From CAZNKU01 sp964573775 (GTDB lineage Bacteria; Bacillota; Clostridia; Monoglobales; Firm-18): a stretch of DNA of 64,000 bases. The first letter of the stretch is position 1; each line of letters begins with the position of its first letter. Shown piece after piece: positions 42,022 through 50,694 of this stretch. The notes beneath the pieces were generated by a model. The model saw only the letters and a program-made list of their open reading frames with translations, was not told the origin of the DNA and did no database searches. The stretch is from assembly GCA_964573775.1 (NCBI GenBank), contig CAZNKU010000001.1:1-64000 (forward strand). Direction: 5' to 3'. The translations under genes and the position numbers were made by a program.

Positions 42022-43460
42022 CTCGTTTTTTTCAGAATAGTACCATATTAACATATATAAAAAAAATCACAGACTGTATCAGTAAAAAATGGAACGAGAG
42101 TCAGATCGGCTGGCTTGTTACACGAAATATGAACGATACAAAATCTCAAAACAGTCTGTTTTACAGGATTGTTAATTATTTAATAAACAAATCTTTTTCA
42201 ATTAACATCAATGGTTCTGTTGGCGAAAAAATTAAAGAAAGTTTCATTTTAAACCTCATTTCTCACTATGAAATTGGTGTTTATTTAACAATATTTTTAG
42301 CACCGATTGTTCCTACGGCAATATGCGTTGCTCTTGTTTTTTTAACTTTTGTATCATTTTTTATAAATAGTATAGTAAAAAACAATTTCAATATTAAATT
42401 TGATGCTTTTGGGTTGTTTGTTATTGTTTTTGCACTGATTACATTTATTTATTCCGCAACTTCATACAGCAGAGTGTCAAGTATGAGAATTTTTATTATT
42501 TATGCAATATTTTTATGCTTTATGTTTATGGTGATAGCTTGCGGAACAAATAAGAAGAGATTAAAAATAATGATTTTTTCCTTTGTTACATCAGGACTTT
42601 TTGTTTCTTTGTACGGAATATACCAAAAGTATTTCGGTAATAACATTGGGCATTCCTGGATTGACGAAGAAATGTTTTCAAGTATAACAGTTCGTGCATA
42701 TTCTACACTTGAAAACCCTAACGTTTTAGGAGAGTATTTACTCTTATTAATACCAATATGCGGAGCTATGGTATATAGTTCTAAAAGAATAATAAAAAAA
42801 TTTTATTATTTGTCAGTATTGGGCTGTGCAACAATCTGTCTGTTATTTACACAATCCCGAGGCTGTTGGCTTGGACTTATTTTGGCAGCAGTTGTTTTTG
42901 CTTTTTTAGTTGATAAAAAATTAGTTGCTCTAGGTATTATAGCGCTTTTATTTATGCCTGCGATTTTACCCGAAAGCATAATTCAAAGATTTACGAGTAT
43001 AGGTAATCTTAGTGATTCGTCAACATCATACAGAGTTAATATATGGCTTGGAACGCTTAGGATTATAAAAGACTATTGGTGGACAGGAATCGGAATAGGC
43101 TCAGATGCATTTAACAGTGTATATCCGTTTTATAATTACAATGCTGCAGTTGCTCTGCATTCTCATAATTTATATTTGCAGTTATTGGTAGAAACGGGTA
43201 TTTGCGGTATGTTTACTTTTATAGCAAGTATGGTTGTATCATTTAAGAAAATCCTTGTTGGTTATATTTATGGACGAAAGAATATGTACAGCTTACTATG
43301 TGCCGCATGTATTTCAGGTCTTCTTGGATTTTTGCTTCAGGGAATGTTTGATCACGCATGGTACAATTTGCGTGTTTTTGCAATTTTCTGGGTTGTTATA
43401 GGTATTGGAATTGCATCAAGGAGGTGTGCATGTGAAGAAGATAATACATGTCATAAGTGA
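42018..43460 (+). CDS. O-antigen ligase/polymerase-like membrane protein
   Basis: A 480-residue polytopic membrane protein of the Wzy/WaaL-like (O-antigen ligase) family. After a soluble N-terminal stretch (about 1-85) come about ten to twelve helices. Family features include RAYSTLENPNVLGEYLLLLIP (about residues 230-250), TQSRGCWLGL (about 276) and a large external loop with TGIGIGSDAFNSVYP and AVALHSHNLYLQLLVETG (about 356-395), carrying the conserved H-HN. It overlaps murJ by 4 bases and the glycosyltransferase gene by 29. Glycopolymer substrate unknown. Confidence 0.87.
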   Translation: MTRFFQNSTILTYIKKITDCISKKWNESQIGWLVTRNMNDTKSQNSLFYRIVNYLINKSFSININGSVGEKIKESFILNLISHYEIGVYLTIFLAPIVPTAICVALVFLTFVSFFINSIVKNNFNIKFDAFGLFVIVFALITFIYSATSYSRVSSMRIFIIYAIFLCFMFMVIACGTNKKRLKIMIFSFVTSGLFVSLYGIYQKYFGNNIGHSWIDEEMFSSITVRAYSTLENPNVLGEYLLLLIPICGAMVYSSKRIIKKFYYLSVLGCATICLLFTQSRGCWLGLILAAVVFAFLVDKKLVALGIIALLFMPAILPESIIQRFTSIGNLSDSSTSYRVNIWLGTLRIIKDYWWTGIGIGSDAFNSVYPFYNYNAAVALHSHNLYLQLLVETGICGMFTFIASMVVSFKKILVGYIYGRKNMYSLLCAACISGLLGFLLQGMFDHAWYNLRVFAIFWVVIGIGIASRRCACEEDNTCHK

Positions 43461-44553
43461 TTCCAATATAGGAGGAGCAGGAAAATATCTTTTAAATTAC
43501 CTCGAAAATTGTAACAAGGACAGTTATAATGTTAAGGTTATTATTCCTGTCAAAAGTGAATTAAAGGAAGAAATTTTAAAGCTTGGTTTTGAAATTTATG
43601 AAATAGAAGGTCTTGCAGAACAGTCATACAGTAAAATAGCTGTTAAAAATCTAAAGACTATATTCAAAAAAGAAAAGCCTGACCTTGTTCATGCACATGC
43701 TTGCTTATCTGCTAGAATTGCTGCAAAAAAATGCAAGGCAAAAATTGTATATACAAGACATACCGATGCTGCTCCTGGCAGAAAGCTTCAGAATGCGATT
43801 GGGAAATTTATTAATAAAATTGTTAATAATTATTTTGCTGACGGAATTATTGCTGTATCCAATTCGGCATATAAAAATCTTGTTGATACCGGTGTAAGCA
43901 GTAAAAAAATAGATGTAATATATAACGGAGTTCAACCAACAAAAATACTTTCTGATGATGAAAAAAAGAATGTATTTAATTCGTTTGGTATTGAACACGG
44001 TACAAAAGTTATTGCTATAGTCGCAAGATTAGAAGAATTTAAAGGCCACGAGTTTTTCATAGATGCCGCAAAAATTGTGGAAGAGCGCGGTTATGAAGCG
44101 AAATTTTTAGTTGCGGGTACAGGATCAAGAAAAGACTTTTTAATACAATATGCAAAAGAAAAAAAAGCAGAAAATGTAGTTTTTCTTGATTTTGTAAAAA
44201 ACATTTCTGACCTTAACAACATTACCTACATACAGGTTAATACTTCGTTGTATGAAGCTTTCGGTCTCGCTGTGGTTGAAGCAATGCGGGTTGGAGTTCC
44301 TGCTGTTGTAAGTAGTTATGGCGGAAACTTAGAAGTAGTCGAAAATAATATTACCGGCTTTATAATTAATGGTCAGAATCCGGAAGAGTTTGCAGAAAAA
44401 ATAATAAAACTTATTGATGATAAAGAACTTTATGCAACAATGTCTGCAAATGCCATAAATAAATTCAACAGTTGTTTCACCGCTTCTGTTATGACAAAGA
44501 ATATGGAAAATTTCTATGATAAAATTTTAGGAGGATTACATGATGAAAACTAA
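43432..44553 (+). CDS. Glycosyltransferase family 4 (GT-B fold)
   Basis: A 373-residue retaining GT-B enzyme. N-terminal acceptor domain starts KKIIHVISDSNIGGAGKYLLNYLE with HAHACLSARIAAK; C-terminal donor domain has the GT4 signatures VIAIVARLEEFKGHEFFIDAA (about residues 193-213) and YEAFGLAVVEAMRVGVPAVVS (about 275-295, E-x7-E). The start is GTG 43432 after AAGGAGG, inside the 3' end of the ligase-like gene. Together with that gene it suggests synthesis and polymerisation or attachment of a cell-surface glycan; the sugar is unknown. Confidence 0.92.
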   Translation: MKKIIHVISDSNIGGAGKYLLNYLENCNKDSYNVKVIIPVKSELKEEILKLGFEIYEIEGLAEQSYSKIAVKNLKTIFKKEKPDLVHAHACLSARIAAKKCKAKIVYTRHTDAAPGRKLQNAIGKFINKIVNNYFADGIIAVSNSAYKNLVDTGVSSKKIDVIYNGVQPTKILSDDEKKNVFNSFGIEHGTKVIAIVARLEEFKGHEFFIDAAKIVEERGYEAKFLVAGTGSRKDFLIQYAKEKKAENVVFLDFVKNISDLNNITYIQVNTSLYEAFGLAVVEAMRVGVPAVVSSYGGNLEVVENNITGFIINGQNPEEFAEKIIKLIDDKELYATMSANAINKFNSCFTASVMTKNMENFYDKILGGLHDEN

Positions 44554-45031
44554 GTTCAACATTGTTGATGTAATTATCATTTTTATTATTATAGCCGCAA
44601 TAGCTGTCGGATGTTTATTTTACTTTAAATCAAATAATAAGAGTACTGATGTTATTTCAGATACAACAAAAATTCAGTTTACACTTGAAGTGAAAGACCT
44701 GTCCGAAACTGCTGCAAAAAGTTTTGAAAAATCCGAAGGTTATAGCGCCAGTTTCGGTGAAACTGCAACAGGTACAGGCAAGGTTATTGATGTTGATATA
44801 GTTGATTACGAGAAATGGGTGGAAAATACCGAAGAAGGCACAATAAACATACAAAAAATCCCTGATAGATATACCGTAAAAGTAACTATTGAATCAGATG
44901 TAATAAAATCAGATACTGCCTATACTTCCGGTAGCGAATCCATATGTGTAGGAAAAGAAATGCCATTTAATTCATATGGTGTAGGTGCTGAAGAAGATTG
45001 TTATATAATTTATTTATCAGAAGTCAAGTGA
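44540..45031 (+). CDS. DUF4330 family membrane-anchored protein (copy 1)
   Basis: 163 residues: short basic N-terminus, one membrane helix (NIVDVIIIFIIIAAIAVGCLF, about residues 7-27), then an extracytoplasmic beta-rich domain with GTGKVIDVDIVDYEKW and DRYTVKVTIESD. It resembles the next protein in layout and motifs (GKVIDVDI/GKLIDIEV, PDRYTVKVT/PDKYDVTLT), so the two are tandem paralogues matching DUF4330. ATG 44540 and 44543 are both possible after AGGAGG. It overlaps the glycosyltransferase gene by 14 bases. Function unknown. Confidence 0.85.
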   Translation: MMKTKFNIVDVIIIFIIIAAIAVGCLFYFKSNNKSTDVISDTTKIQFTLEVKDLSETAAKSFEKSEGYSASFGETATGTGKVIDVDIVDYEKWVENTEEGTINIQKIPDRYTVKVTIESDVIKSDTAYTSGSESICVGKEMPFNSYGVGAEEDCYIIYLSEVK

Positions 45032-45041
45032 GGTAATTTTT

Positions 45042-45539
45042 ATGATTCTAAATTCAAAAGGTAAGTTTTTTAACAAAATAAATATTATAGATGTTCTGAT
45101 TATTATTCTTGTTATTATTGCATTGGCAGGTGCATATTTTCGCTTTAACGGTAATAACATCGTTGCGGAAAACAAGCCAAGTACATTTAAGTACACAATA
45201 ACAATACGTGAGATACGCGAGCAAAACAAAAATTTACTTGAGGAAAGTAAAAATGCACAAACTCCATTTATTCTTGATGGTAAAATCAGCTCTACAATGG
45301 GTAAACTCATAGATATTGAGGTTAACGAAGCCGTAAAAGAAGTGGAAAAAACCGATGGTACTGTTGTAAATGCAATTGTTCCGGACAAATATGATGTTAC
45401 TCTTACATTAGAGGTAGCCGGATACAAAAGTGATTCGGGATATTTTACTCCTGAAAATTTTGAGATTTGTGCCGGAAAAAAATATTCAATTTCAAACATT
45501 TATTGTATAGTTGAAGGCGTTGTTAATGAGGTTTATTGA
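45042..45539 (+). CDS. DUF4330 family membrane-anchored protein (copy 2)
   Basis: 165 residues, paralogue of the preceding protein: membrane helix NIIDVLIIILVIIALAGAYF (about residues 14-33), then an external domain with STMGKLIDIEVNEAVKEVE, PDKYDVTLTLEVAG and a C-terminal FEICAGKKYSISNIYCIVEG. The two copies are clearly divergent, so they may form a heteromer rather than being a recent duplication. It is ten bases after copy 1 and 17 bases before murT. Function unknown. Confidence 0.85.
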   Translation: MILNSKGKFFNKINIIDVLIIILVIIALAGAYFRFNGNNIVAENKPSTFKYTITIREIREQNKNLLEESKNAQTPFILDGKISSTMGKLIDIEVNEAVKEVEKTDGTVVNAIVPDKYDVTLTLEVAGYKSDSGYFTPENFEICAGKKYSISNIYCIVEGVVNEVY

Positions 45540-45556
45540 TTTTGGAGTGAAAAACT

Positions 45557-46882
45557 ATGAAATTATTAATTGCTGTATGGCTAAGTAAATTTTTGATTTT
45601 TATTGGTAAGTTAATAGGGAAAAAAGGTTCATCAACTCCCGGAGTTTATGCAATGAAAATCTGTCCTGATATTTTAAAGATATTAGCAAAACAGATAAAA
45701 AAAGATATTGTTGTTGTTTGCGGTACCAACGGCAAAACAACAACAAATAATTTAATTAATACCATGATTTCTTCTGCGGGTAATAAGGTTGTATGCAACA
45801 GTGTAGGTGCTAATATGCTACCGGGTGTTGTTACTGCATTTGTAGAAAAAACAAATTTTTTCGGTAAACTTTATGCTGACTATGCTTGTATAGAAATTGA
45901 CGAAATGTCTGCCGTTAAGGTTTTTGAACATTTTGAACCTGATTATATGGTTGTAACCAATCTTTTCCGCGACCAGCTTGATCGCTATGGTGAAGTTGAA
46001 ATTACTTTAACTTATCTCCAAAAAGCAGTTGCAATGTGTGAAAATATAACACTCATTTTAAATGCCGATGACCCTATAGTTTCGTCACTTGCAAAGAAAA
46101 CAGAAAAAAATACTGTATTTTATGGTGTTGGGGAAAATGTTGGTATATCATTAAAAGAAACTAAAGAGGGTCGTTTTTGCGTTTTCTGTGGTGAAGAACT
46201 TAATTATGAATATTATCATTATAGCCAATTAGGAAATTTCAAATGTAAAAAATGTGGATTTGAACGTCCTGTGGTCGATTATGAAGCTACAAATGTAAAT
46301 CTTGATAATGGCATCAGTTTTTCTGTCGATAATTCGAAATTTGATGTAAAATACAGAGGTTTTTACAATATTTATAATATACTTGCAGCGTATACTGCAA
46401 TCTCTACAGCAAAAATAGAAATTACTAATGTAAATGATATATTAAGCAATTATAAACCTCAGATAGGAAGAATGGAAGAGTTTACTGTAAAAGGTAAACA
46501 GGTAATTTTAAATCTTGCTAAAAACCCGGCAGGTTTTAATCAGGCAATTTCAACTGTAATGTGTGATAAACGAAACAAAAATATTATTATTGCAGTAAAT
46601 GATAAACCTTCAGACGGAAGAGATATTTCCTGGATATGGGATGTTGATTTTGAAACCCTAAATAATATCAGTGTTAATAAAATTTTTACTTCCGGCATAA
46701 GACATAATGACCTTGAGGTTCGTTTTAAATATGCAGATTTTAAAAATACAGAGGATATTGAGAATATTAAGGACGCAATCCTAAAAGGTTTGGAAGATAG
46801 TGATGTTTTATATGTTTTGGTAAATTACACGATGCTCTTTTCTACCCAAAACATTCTTAAAAATCTGGAGGCGGAAAAATGA
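45557..46882 (+). CDS. murT: Lipid II isoglutaminyl synthase subunit MurT
   Basis: The Mur-ligase-like subunit that, with GatD, amidates the alpha-carboxyl of D-glutamate in lipid II. 441 residues: ATP loop VVVCGTNGKTTTNNLIN (about 54-70), Mur ligase centre FRDQLDRYGEVE (about 137), a four-cysteine zinc ribbon (CVFCGEEL to CKKCGFERP, about 207-240) that marks MurT, and the C-terminal domain with LNLAKNPAGFNQ. Its stop overlaps the gatD start by four bases. Confidence 0.95.
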   Translation: MKLLIAVWLSKFLIFIGKLIGKKGSSTPGVYAMKICPDILKILAKQIKKDIVVVCGTNGKTTTNNLINTMISSAGNKVVCNSVGANMLPGVVTAFVEKTNFFGKLYADYACIEIDEMSAVKVFEHFEPDYMVVTNLFRDQLDRYGEVEITLTYLQKAVAMCENITLILNADDPIVSSLAKKTEKNTVFYGVGENVGISLKETKEGRFCVFCGEELNYEYYHYSQLGNFKCKKCGFERPVVDYEATNVNLDNGISFSVDNSKFDVKYRGFYNIYNILAAYTAISTAKIEITNVNDILSNYKPQIGRMEEFTVKGKQVILNLAKNPAGFNQAISTVMCDKRNKNIIIAVNDKPSDGRDISWIWDVDFETLNNISVNKIFTSGIRHNDLEVRFKYADFKNTEDIENIKDAILKGLEDSDVLYVLVNYTMLFSTQNILKNLEAEK

Positions 46883-47595
46883 AAATTAAAATAGCACATG
46901 TTTATCCTGAACTGCTTAACCTATACGGTGATATGGGTAATATTGCATCTTTGAAAAAACGTGCCCAATGGCGAAATATTGAAGTTGATGTTGTAGAATA
47001 TAACATCAATGATATTATAGATTTTGAAAATACAGATATACTTTTTATTGGCGGAGGCTCTGATAAGGAACAACTTACTGTATGTAATAAATTAAAGGAA
47101 TATGCTGATGAAATAAAAAAATATATTGAAAACAACGGTGTTATAATGGCAATCTGTAGTGGATTTGAAATTTTGGGAAAATACTACAAGGTCAACAACA
47201 AAGAAGTACAAGCACTTGGTTTGCTGGATATATATACAGAGTACGCTGATAACAGATTAATTGATGATGTTATCATTAAAACTGACTTTTTAGAGAGACC
47301 TGTTGTTGGTTTTGAAAATCATGGAGGAAGAGTATATATAAATAATCATAATCCTCTTGGCAAGGTGGTTTACGGTAATGGAAATAACGGTATAGATGGC
47401 TTAGAAGGAGTTATGTACAAAAATGTTATAGGAACATATCTGCACGGACCACTTTTACCAAAAAATCCTCATCTTAGTGATTATATAATAAAAAAAGCCT
47501 TGCAGAACAAATACGGTGAAATCGAACTGCAAGAGCTTGATGACAGCATTGAATTTGCTGCAAATGATTATATTATTAATCGGTTTCGCAATTAA
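46879..47595 (+). CDS. gatD: Lipid II isoglutaminyl synthase glutamine amidotransferase subunit GatD
   Basis: Class I glutamine amidotransferase-like partner of MurT that supplies ammonia. 238 residues, starting KIAHVYPELLNLYGDMGN, with the nucleophile cysteine in IMAICSGFEILG (about residue 92) and the histidine in GTYLHGPLLPKNP (about 187). It overlaps murT by four bases. The last 20 bases overlap the end of the convergent DUF6062 gene. Lipid II amidation affects cross-linking and sensitivity to lysozyme in other Gram-positives. Confidence 0.95.
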   Translation: MKIKIAHVYPELLNLYGDMGNIASLKKRAQWRNIEVDVVEYNINDIIDFENTDILFIGGGSDKEQLTVCNKLKEYADEIKKYIENNGVIMAICSGFEILGKYYKVNNKEVQALGLLDIYTEYADNRLIDDVIIKTDFLERPVVGFENHGGRVYINNHNPLGKVVYGNGNNGIDGLEGVMYKNVIGTYLHGPLLPKNPHLSDYIIKKALQNKYGEIELQELDDSIEFAANDYIINRFRN

Positions 47596-48313
47596 GCCCC
47601 GATAAATTTTGTACAGAATTTTTTATAGAATTTTTTACATTTTCAGATGGATTTGAATTTGTATTGTTGTGATCAAACAACATTACAAATTCAGAAATGT
47701 CATTATATAGTTGATTTTGAGTTGTTTCCTGCATATTAACAATTGTATGATAAAAATCTTTAAATTCCTGTTCATTTAGACCATCCATTGCATATGTTAA
47801 CAGCTTCGAAAAATGTGGTATGCAAAAACCGTCTTGTGATGCGAATTTTTTACGGAAATCCTCCTGAGTTTTCCAGATGTATATCAGATTATCAAAATAT
47901 CTGTTCATAGTATCCTGTGTTCTTTCACAAACAATACAGCTATGATTAAGACTTTCAATATGATTTGTTATTTTTTTTGCAGAGACAATTTCATCGCATT
48001 TTTTTTTCAAAAAACCATTTTTAGAGATTTTTTTTACTTTATCCAAAAAAATCTCTTTGCTTTGTTTTTCAATATGTGTTTGTAACACTAATGCCATAGG
48101 CAAAGCTTTTCCGTTTTGTAACAGTCTATTGTAGTGAGTCTTACAAAAACCGGTACGGTTTGAATTGATGCGAAAATCCGGCTCCATCATTGCGGGACCA
48201 AGTGTGTATTCAAGTTCTTCATTTTCAATTCTGTTTTCAATGGCACATATCGCACAACTGCATTTTGTATCAAAAGCTTCATTAATTGGAATTGTATATA
48301 TGGTTTCTTTCAT
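47576..48313 (-). CDS. DUF6062 family cysteine/histidine-rich protein
   Basis: 245 residues resembling DUF6062. Two related modules each carry a CxxC followed by GFCxxH: CSCAICAIENRIENEELEY then TGFCKTHYNRLL (residues about 18-65), and SCIVCERTQDTMNRYFDN then DGFCIPHFSKLL (about 129-170). This pattern suggests two zinc or metal sites built from an internal repeat. No signal or membrane helix. The 3' end overlaps gatD by 20 bases. Function unknown; the family name is from memory. Confidence 0.72.
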   Translation of the reverse strand: MKETIYTIPINEAFDTKCSCAICAIENRIENEELEYTLGPAMMEPDFRINSNRTGFCKTHYNRLLQNGKALPMALVLQTHIEKQSKEIFLDKVKKISKNGFLKKKCDEIVSAKKITNHIESLNHSCIVCERTQDTMNRYFDNLIYIWKTQEDFRKKFASQDGFCIPHFSKLLTYAMDGLNEQEFKDFYHTIVNMQETTQNQLYNDISEFVMLFDHNNTNSNPSENVKNSIKNSVQNLSGLNCETD

Positions 48314-48392
48314 GAAATTAATTCTCCTTTTATTATACTTGTGAATAATTATATCATTTATACATTAAAAAGTAAAGGAAAGGTTGATTTTT

Positions 48393-49199
48393 TTGAAAAT
48401 TCAAAATAAAGATTTTGATTTAATTCATACATTTGAATGTGGACAATGTTTCAGGTGGAATATTGATGAAAAAGGTGTATACACAGGGGTTGTCGGCAAT
48501 TCAGTAATTGCAGTCAAACAGAGTGATAATAACTTTGAATTTGATTGTGATGATGAATTACTTATAAATTCGTATTTTGATTTTGAAAAAAATTATACAG
48601 ATATAAAAAATAGACTTTCCTTGCTTGATGAAGTTTTGTTAAAAGCCATACCGGCAGGTTATGGAATAAGACTTTTGAAACAGGAACCATGGGAAACTCT
48701 CATTTCATTTATAATATCCGCAAACAACAATATTCCGAGAATTAAAAAAATTATTGAAAGTTTGTGCTTGAATTTTGGTAAAGAAATCAAATATAAAAAC
48801 ACCAAGTATTATACATTTCCCGATGCTGAAACAATAAGTATGCTCACTGTTGAACAACTTGACGTTATAAAAAGCGGATTCAGAGCAAAATACATAGTAG
48901 ATGCTGCCAAAAAAGTGACAGAAGGAATTGTCAAACTTGAAGATGTGTATAATATGTCCACCGACGATGCAAGGGAATATTTAAAACAAATAAAGGGTGT
49001 TGGCAACAAGGTTGCTGACTGTATTTTACTTTTTTCATACCAAAAATATGATGTCTTTCCTAAGGATGTGTGGATAAAAAAGGTTTTAAAAGATCTTTAT
49101 GGTATTGACGAGAAAAATTTTGATTTGTTTGTCAAAGAGCATTTTGGAGATTTAGCTGGATTTGCACAACAATATCTATTTTATTATATTAAAGGGTAA
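48393..49199 (+). CDS. ogg: 8-Oxoguanine DNA glycosylase/AP lyase (OGG1-like)
   Basis: A HhH-GPD glycosylase of the OGG1 type, removing 8-oxoguanine opposite C. 268 residues: N-terminal OGG domain FECGQCFRWN (about 14-23), ISANNNIPRIKKIIE (about 109-123, the NNN and arginine that read the opposite base), and the helix-hairpin-helix IKGVGNKVADCILLF with the Schiff-base lysine, followed by catalytic aspartate in FPKDVWI. Similar OGG1-like enzymes occur in clostridia (Clostridium acetobutylicum Ogg). I choose TTG 48393 over TTG 48384, which abuts the ribosome site. Confidence 0.92.
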   Translation: MKIQNKDFDLIHTFECGQCFRWNIDEKGVYTGVVGNSVIAVKQSDNNFEFDCDDELLINSYFDFEKNYTDIKNRLSLLDEVLLKAIPAGYGIRLLKQEPWETLISFIISANNNIPRIKKIIESLCLNFGKEIKYKNTKYYTFPDAETISMLTVEQLDVIKSGFRAKYIVDAAKKVTEGIVKLEDVYNMSTDDAREYLKQIKGVGNKVADCILLFSYQKYDVFPKDVWIKKVLKDLYGIDEKNFDLFVKEHFGDLAGFAQQYLFYYIKG

Positions 49200-49267
49200 A
49201 ATTTATATATTTTTTTAAAATTTTTTTGAAAAAAATAGTAAAATAAGTAGATTTTTGAAATAAGTTA

Positions 49268-49276
49268 TGATATACT
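49268..49276 (+). promoter_or_regulatory. Extended -10 promoter element of glmU
   Basis: TGATATACT is an extended -10 box (TGn plus TATACT at 49271-49276) about 55 bases before glmU. The -35 region at this spacing (TAGATT) is poor, consistent with an extended -10 promoter. Confidence 0.45.
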
Positions 49277-49331
49277 ATATGTTGTATTCGCAGTCAAAAG
49301 TATTTAATTTATAAAAAAAGGGGATTTTTAT

Positions 49332-50681
49332 ATGTTTAATGCAATTATTTTGGCAGCTGGTGAAGGTAAAAGGATGAAGTCTGCAAAATCCAAGGTTTTG
49401 CACGATGTATCATTTCAGCCATTGGTAAAATGGGTTATTGATGCAACCGCTGATGCCGAAAAACAAATTGTTGTTATAGGCCATTGTGGTGATCAGGTAC
49501 GTGATGCTTTAGGCGATTCGGTTGAATTTGTTGAACAAAAAGAACGCCTTGGTACAGGTCATGCTGTTATGCAGGCAAAGTCATACATTGAAAGCTATGA
49601 CGGAGAAATTCTTATTATAACCGGAGATACTCCGCTTATCACACGTGAAACAATCAGTAATGCTTATGATTTCCACAAAAAATCCGGTAATGTGGCAACT
49701 GTTCTAACTGCAGAAGTAGATAATCCGTACGGTTATGGCAGAATTATAAGGGATTCAGCTGACAATGTAAAAAGAATAGTAGAACAAAAAGATGCTTCTG
49801 AAGAAGAAAAACTTATTACCGAAATTAATTCCGGTATGTACTTCTTTGATGCTAAGGAATTGCTTTATTCACTTAAAATGCTTACGAATAATAATTCGCA
49901 GGGAGAATATTATTTGACAGATACTTTAGAAATTATCCTTAATAAAGGTCTTAAAATTGGCGCTTTTGTTGTCGAAGACAGTAATGAGATTCTTGGTATC
50001 AACGATCGCATTCAGCTTGCTGAAGCACAGGAAATTATGAGGGATAGAATTGTAAATAAACATCTTAATTGTGGTGTGACTTTTATATCGCCTGAAACTG
50101 CGTATATTGGTAAAGATGTAGAAATAGGCTGTGATACAGTAATTATGCCAAATACAATTATAAAAGGTAAAACAAAAATAGGTTCAAATTGTATAATTGG
50201 TCCAAACACACAGATTAATGATTCTGAAATTGCAGATAATGTTGAAATTAACAGCTCTGTAATACTTGAAAGCTATATTGGCAAAAACACTGTTGTTGGT
50301 CCATTTGCATATATACGGCCACACAGTAAAATTGGTGAAAATATTAAAATCGGAGATTTTGTTGAAATTAAAAATGCAACAATAGACGATGGTACCAAAG
50401 TTTCTCACCTTACTTATGTAGGAGATGCTGATGTAGGTAAAAATGTTAACTTCGGTTGCGGTACTGTTTTGGTTAACTATGATGGTTCCAAAAAATATCG
50501 TTCAACAATTGAAGATAATGCATTTATTGGATGTAATACAAACCTTGTATCACCCGTAAATGTAAAAGAAAACGCATTTATTGCGGCCGGTTCAACCATT
50601 ACAGATGATGTTCCGGAAAATTCGCTTGCTATTGCACGTGCAAGACAGGTGATAAAAACAGAATGGAAAAGAAAAAAGTAG
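49332..50681 (+). CDS. glmU: Bifunctional GlcN-1-P acetyltransferase/GlcNAc-1-P uridylyltransferase
   Basis: Makes UDP-GlcNAc from glucosamine-1-P in two steps. 449 residues: N-terminal nucleotidyltransferase with ILAAGEGKRMKSAKSKVLH (about 5-23) and GTGHAVMQA, and a C-terminal left-handed beta helix of hexapeptide repeats (about 250-440) with PFAYIRPHSKIGENIKIGDFVEIKNA. It works downstream of GlmM (28665-30011). The order glmU-prs-pth is classical in Firmicutes; spoVG, often just upstream of glmU, is separated here (33246). Confidence 0.97.
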   Translation: MFNAIILAAGEGKRMKSAKSKVLHDVSFQPLVKWVIDATADAEKQIVVIGHCGDQVRDALGDSVEFVEQKERLGTGHAVMQAKSYIESYDGEILIITGDTPLITRETISNAYDFHKKSGNVATVLTAEVDNPYGYGRIIRDSADNVKRIVEQKDASEEEKLITEINSGMYFFDAKELLYSLKMLTNNNSQGEYYLTDTLEIILNKGLKIGAFVVEDSNEILGINDRIQLAEAQEIMRDRIVNKHLNCGVTFISPETAYIGKDVEIGCDTVIMPNTIIKGKTKIGSNCIIGPNTQINDSEIADNVEINSSVILESYIGKNTVVGPFAYIRPHSKIGENIKIGDFVEIKNATIDDGTKVSHLTYVGDADVGKNVNFGCGTVLVNYDGSKKYRSTIEDNAFIGCNTNLVSPVNVKENAFIAAGSTITDDVPENSLAIARARQVIKTEWKRKK

Positions 50682-50694
50682 GAGGATTTTGAAA

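Noticed and set aside
49069..49077. Isolated DnaA box TGTGGATAA inside the ogg gene (another at 59947-59955 in the RpiR gene, and TGTGAATAA at 48340-48348)
   Set aside because: Single copies in AT-rich sequence are expected by chance and lie mainly in coding regions.
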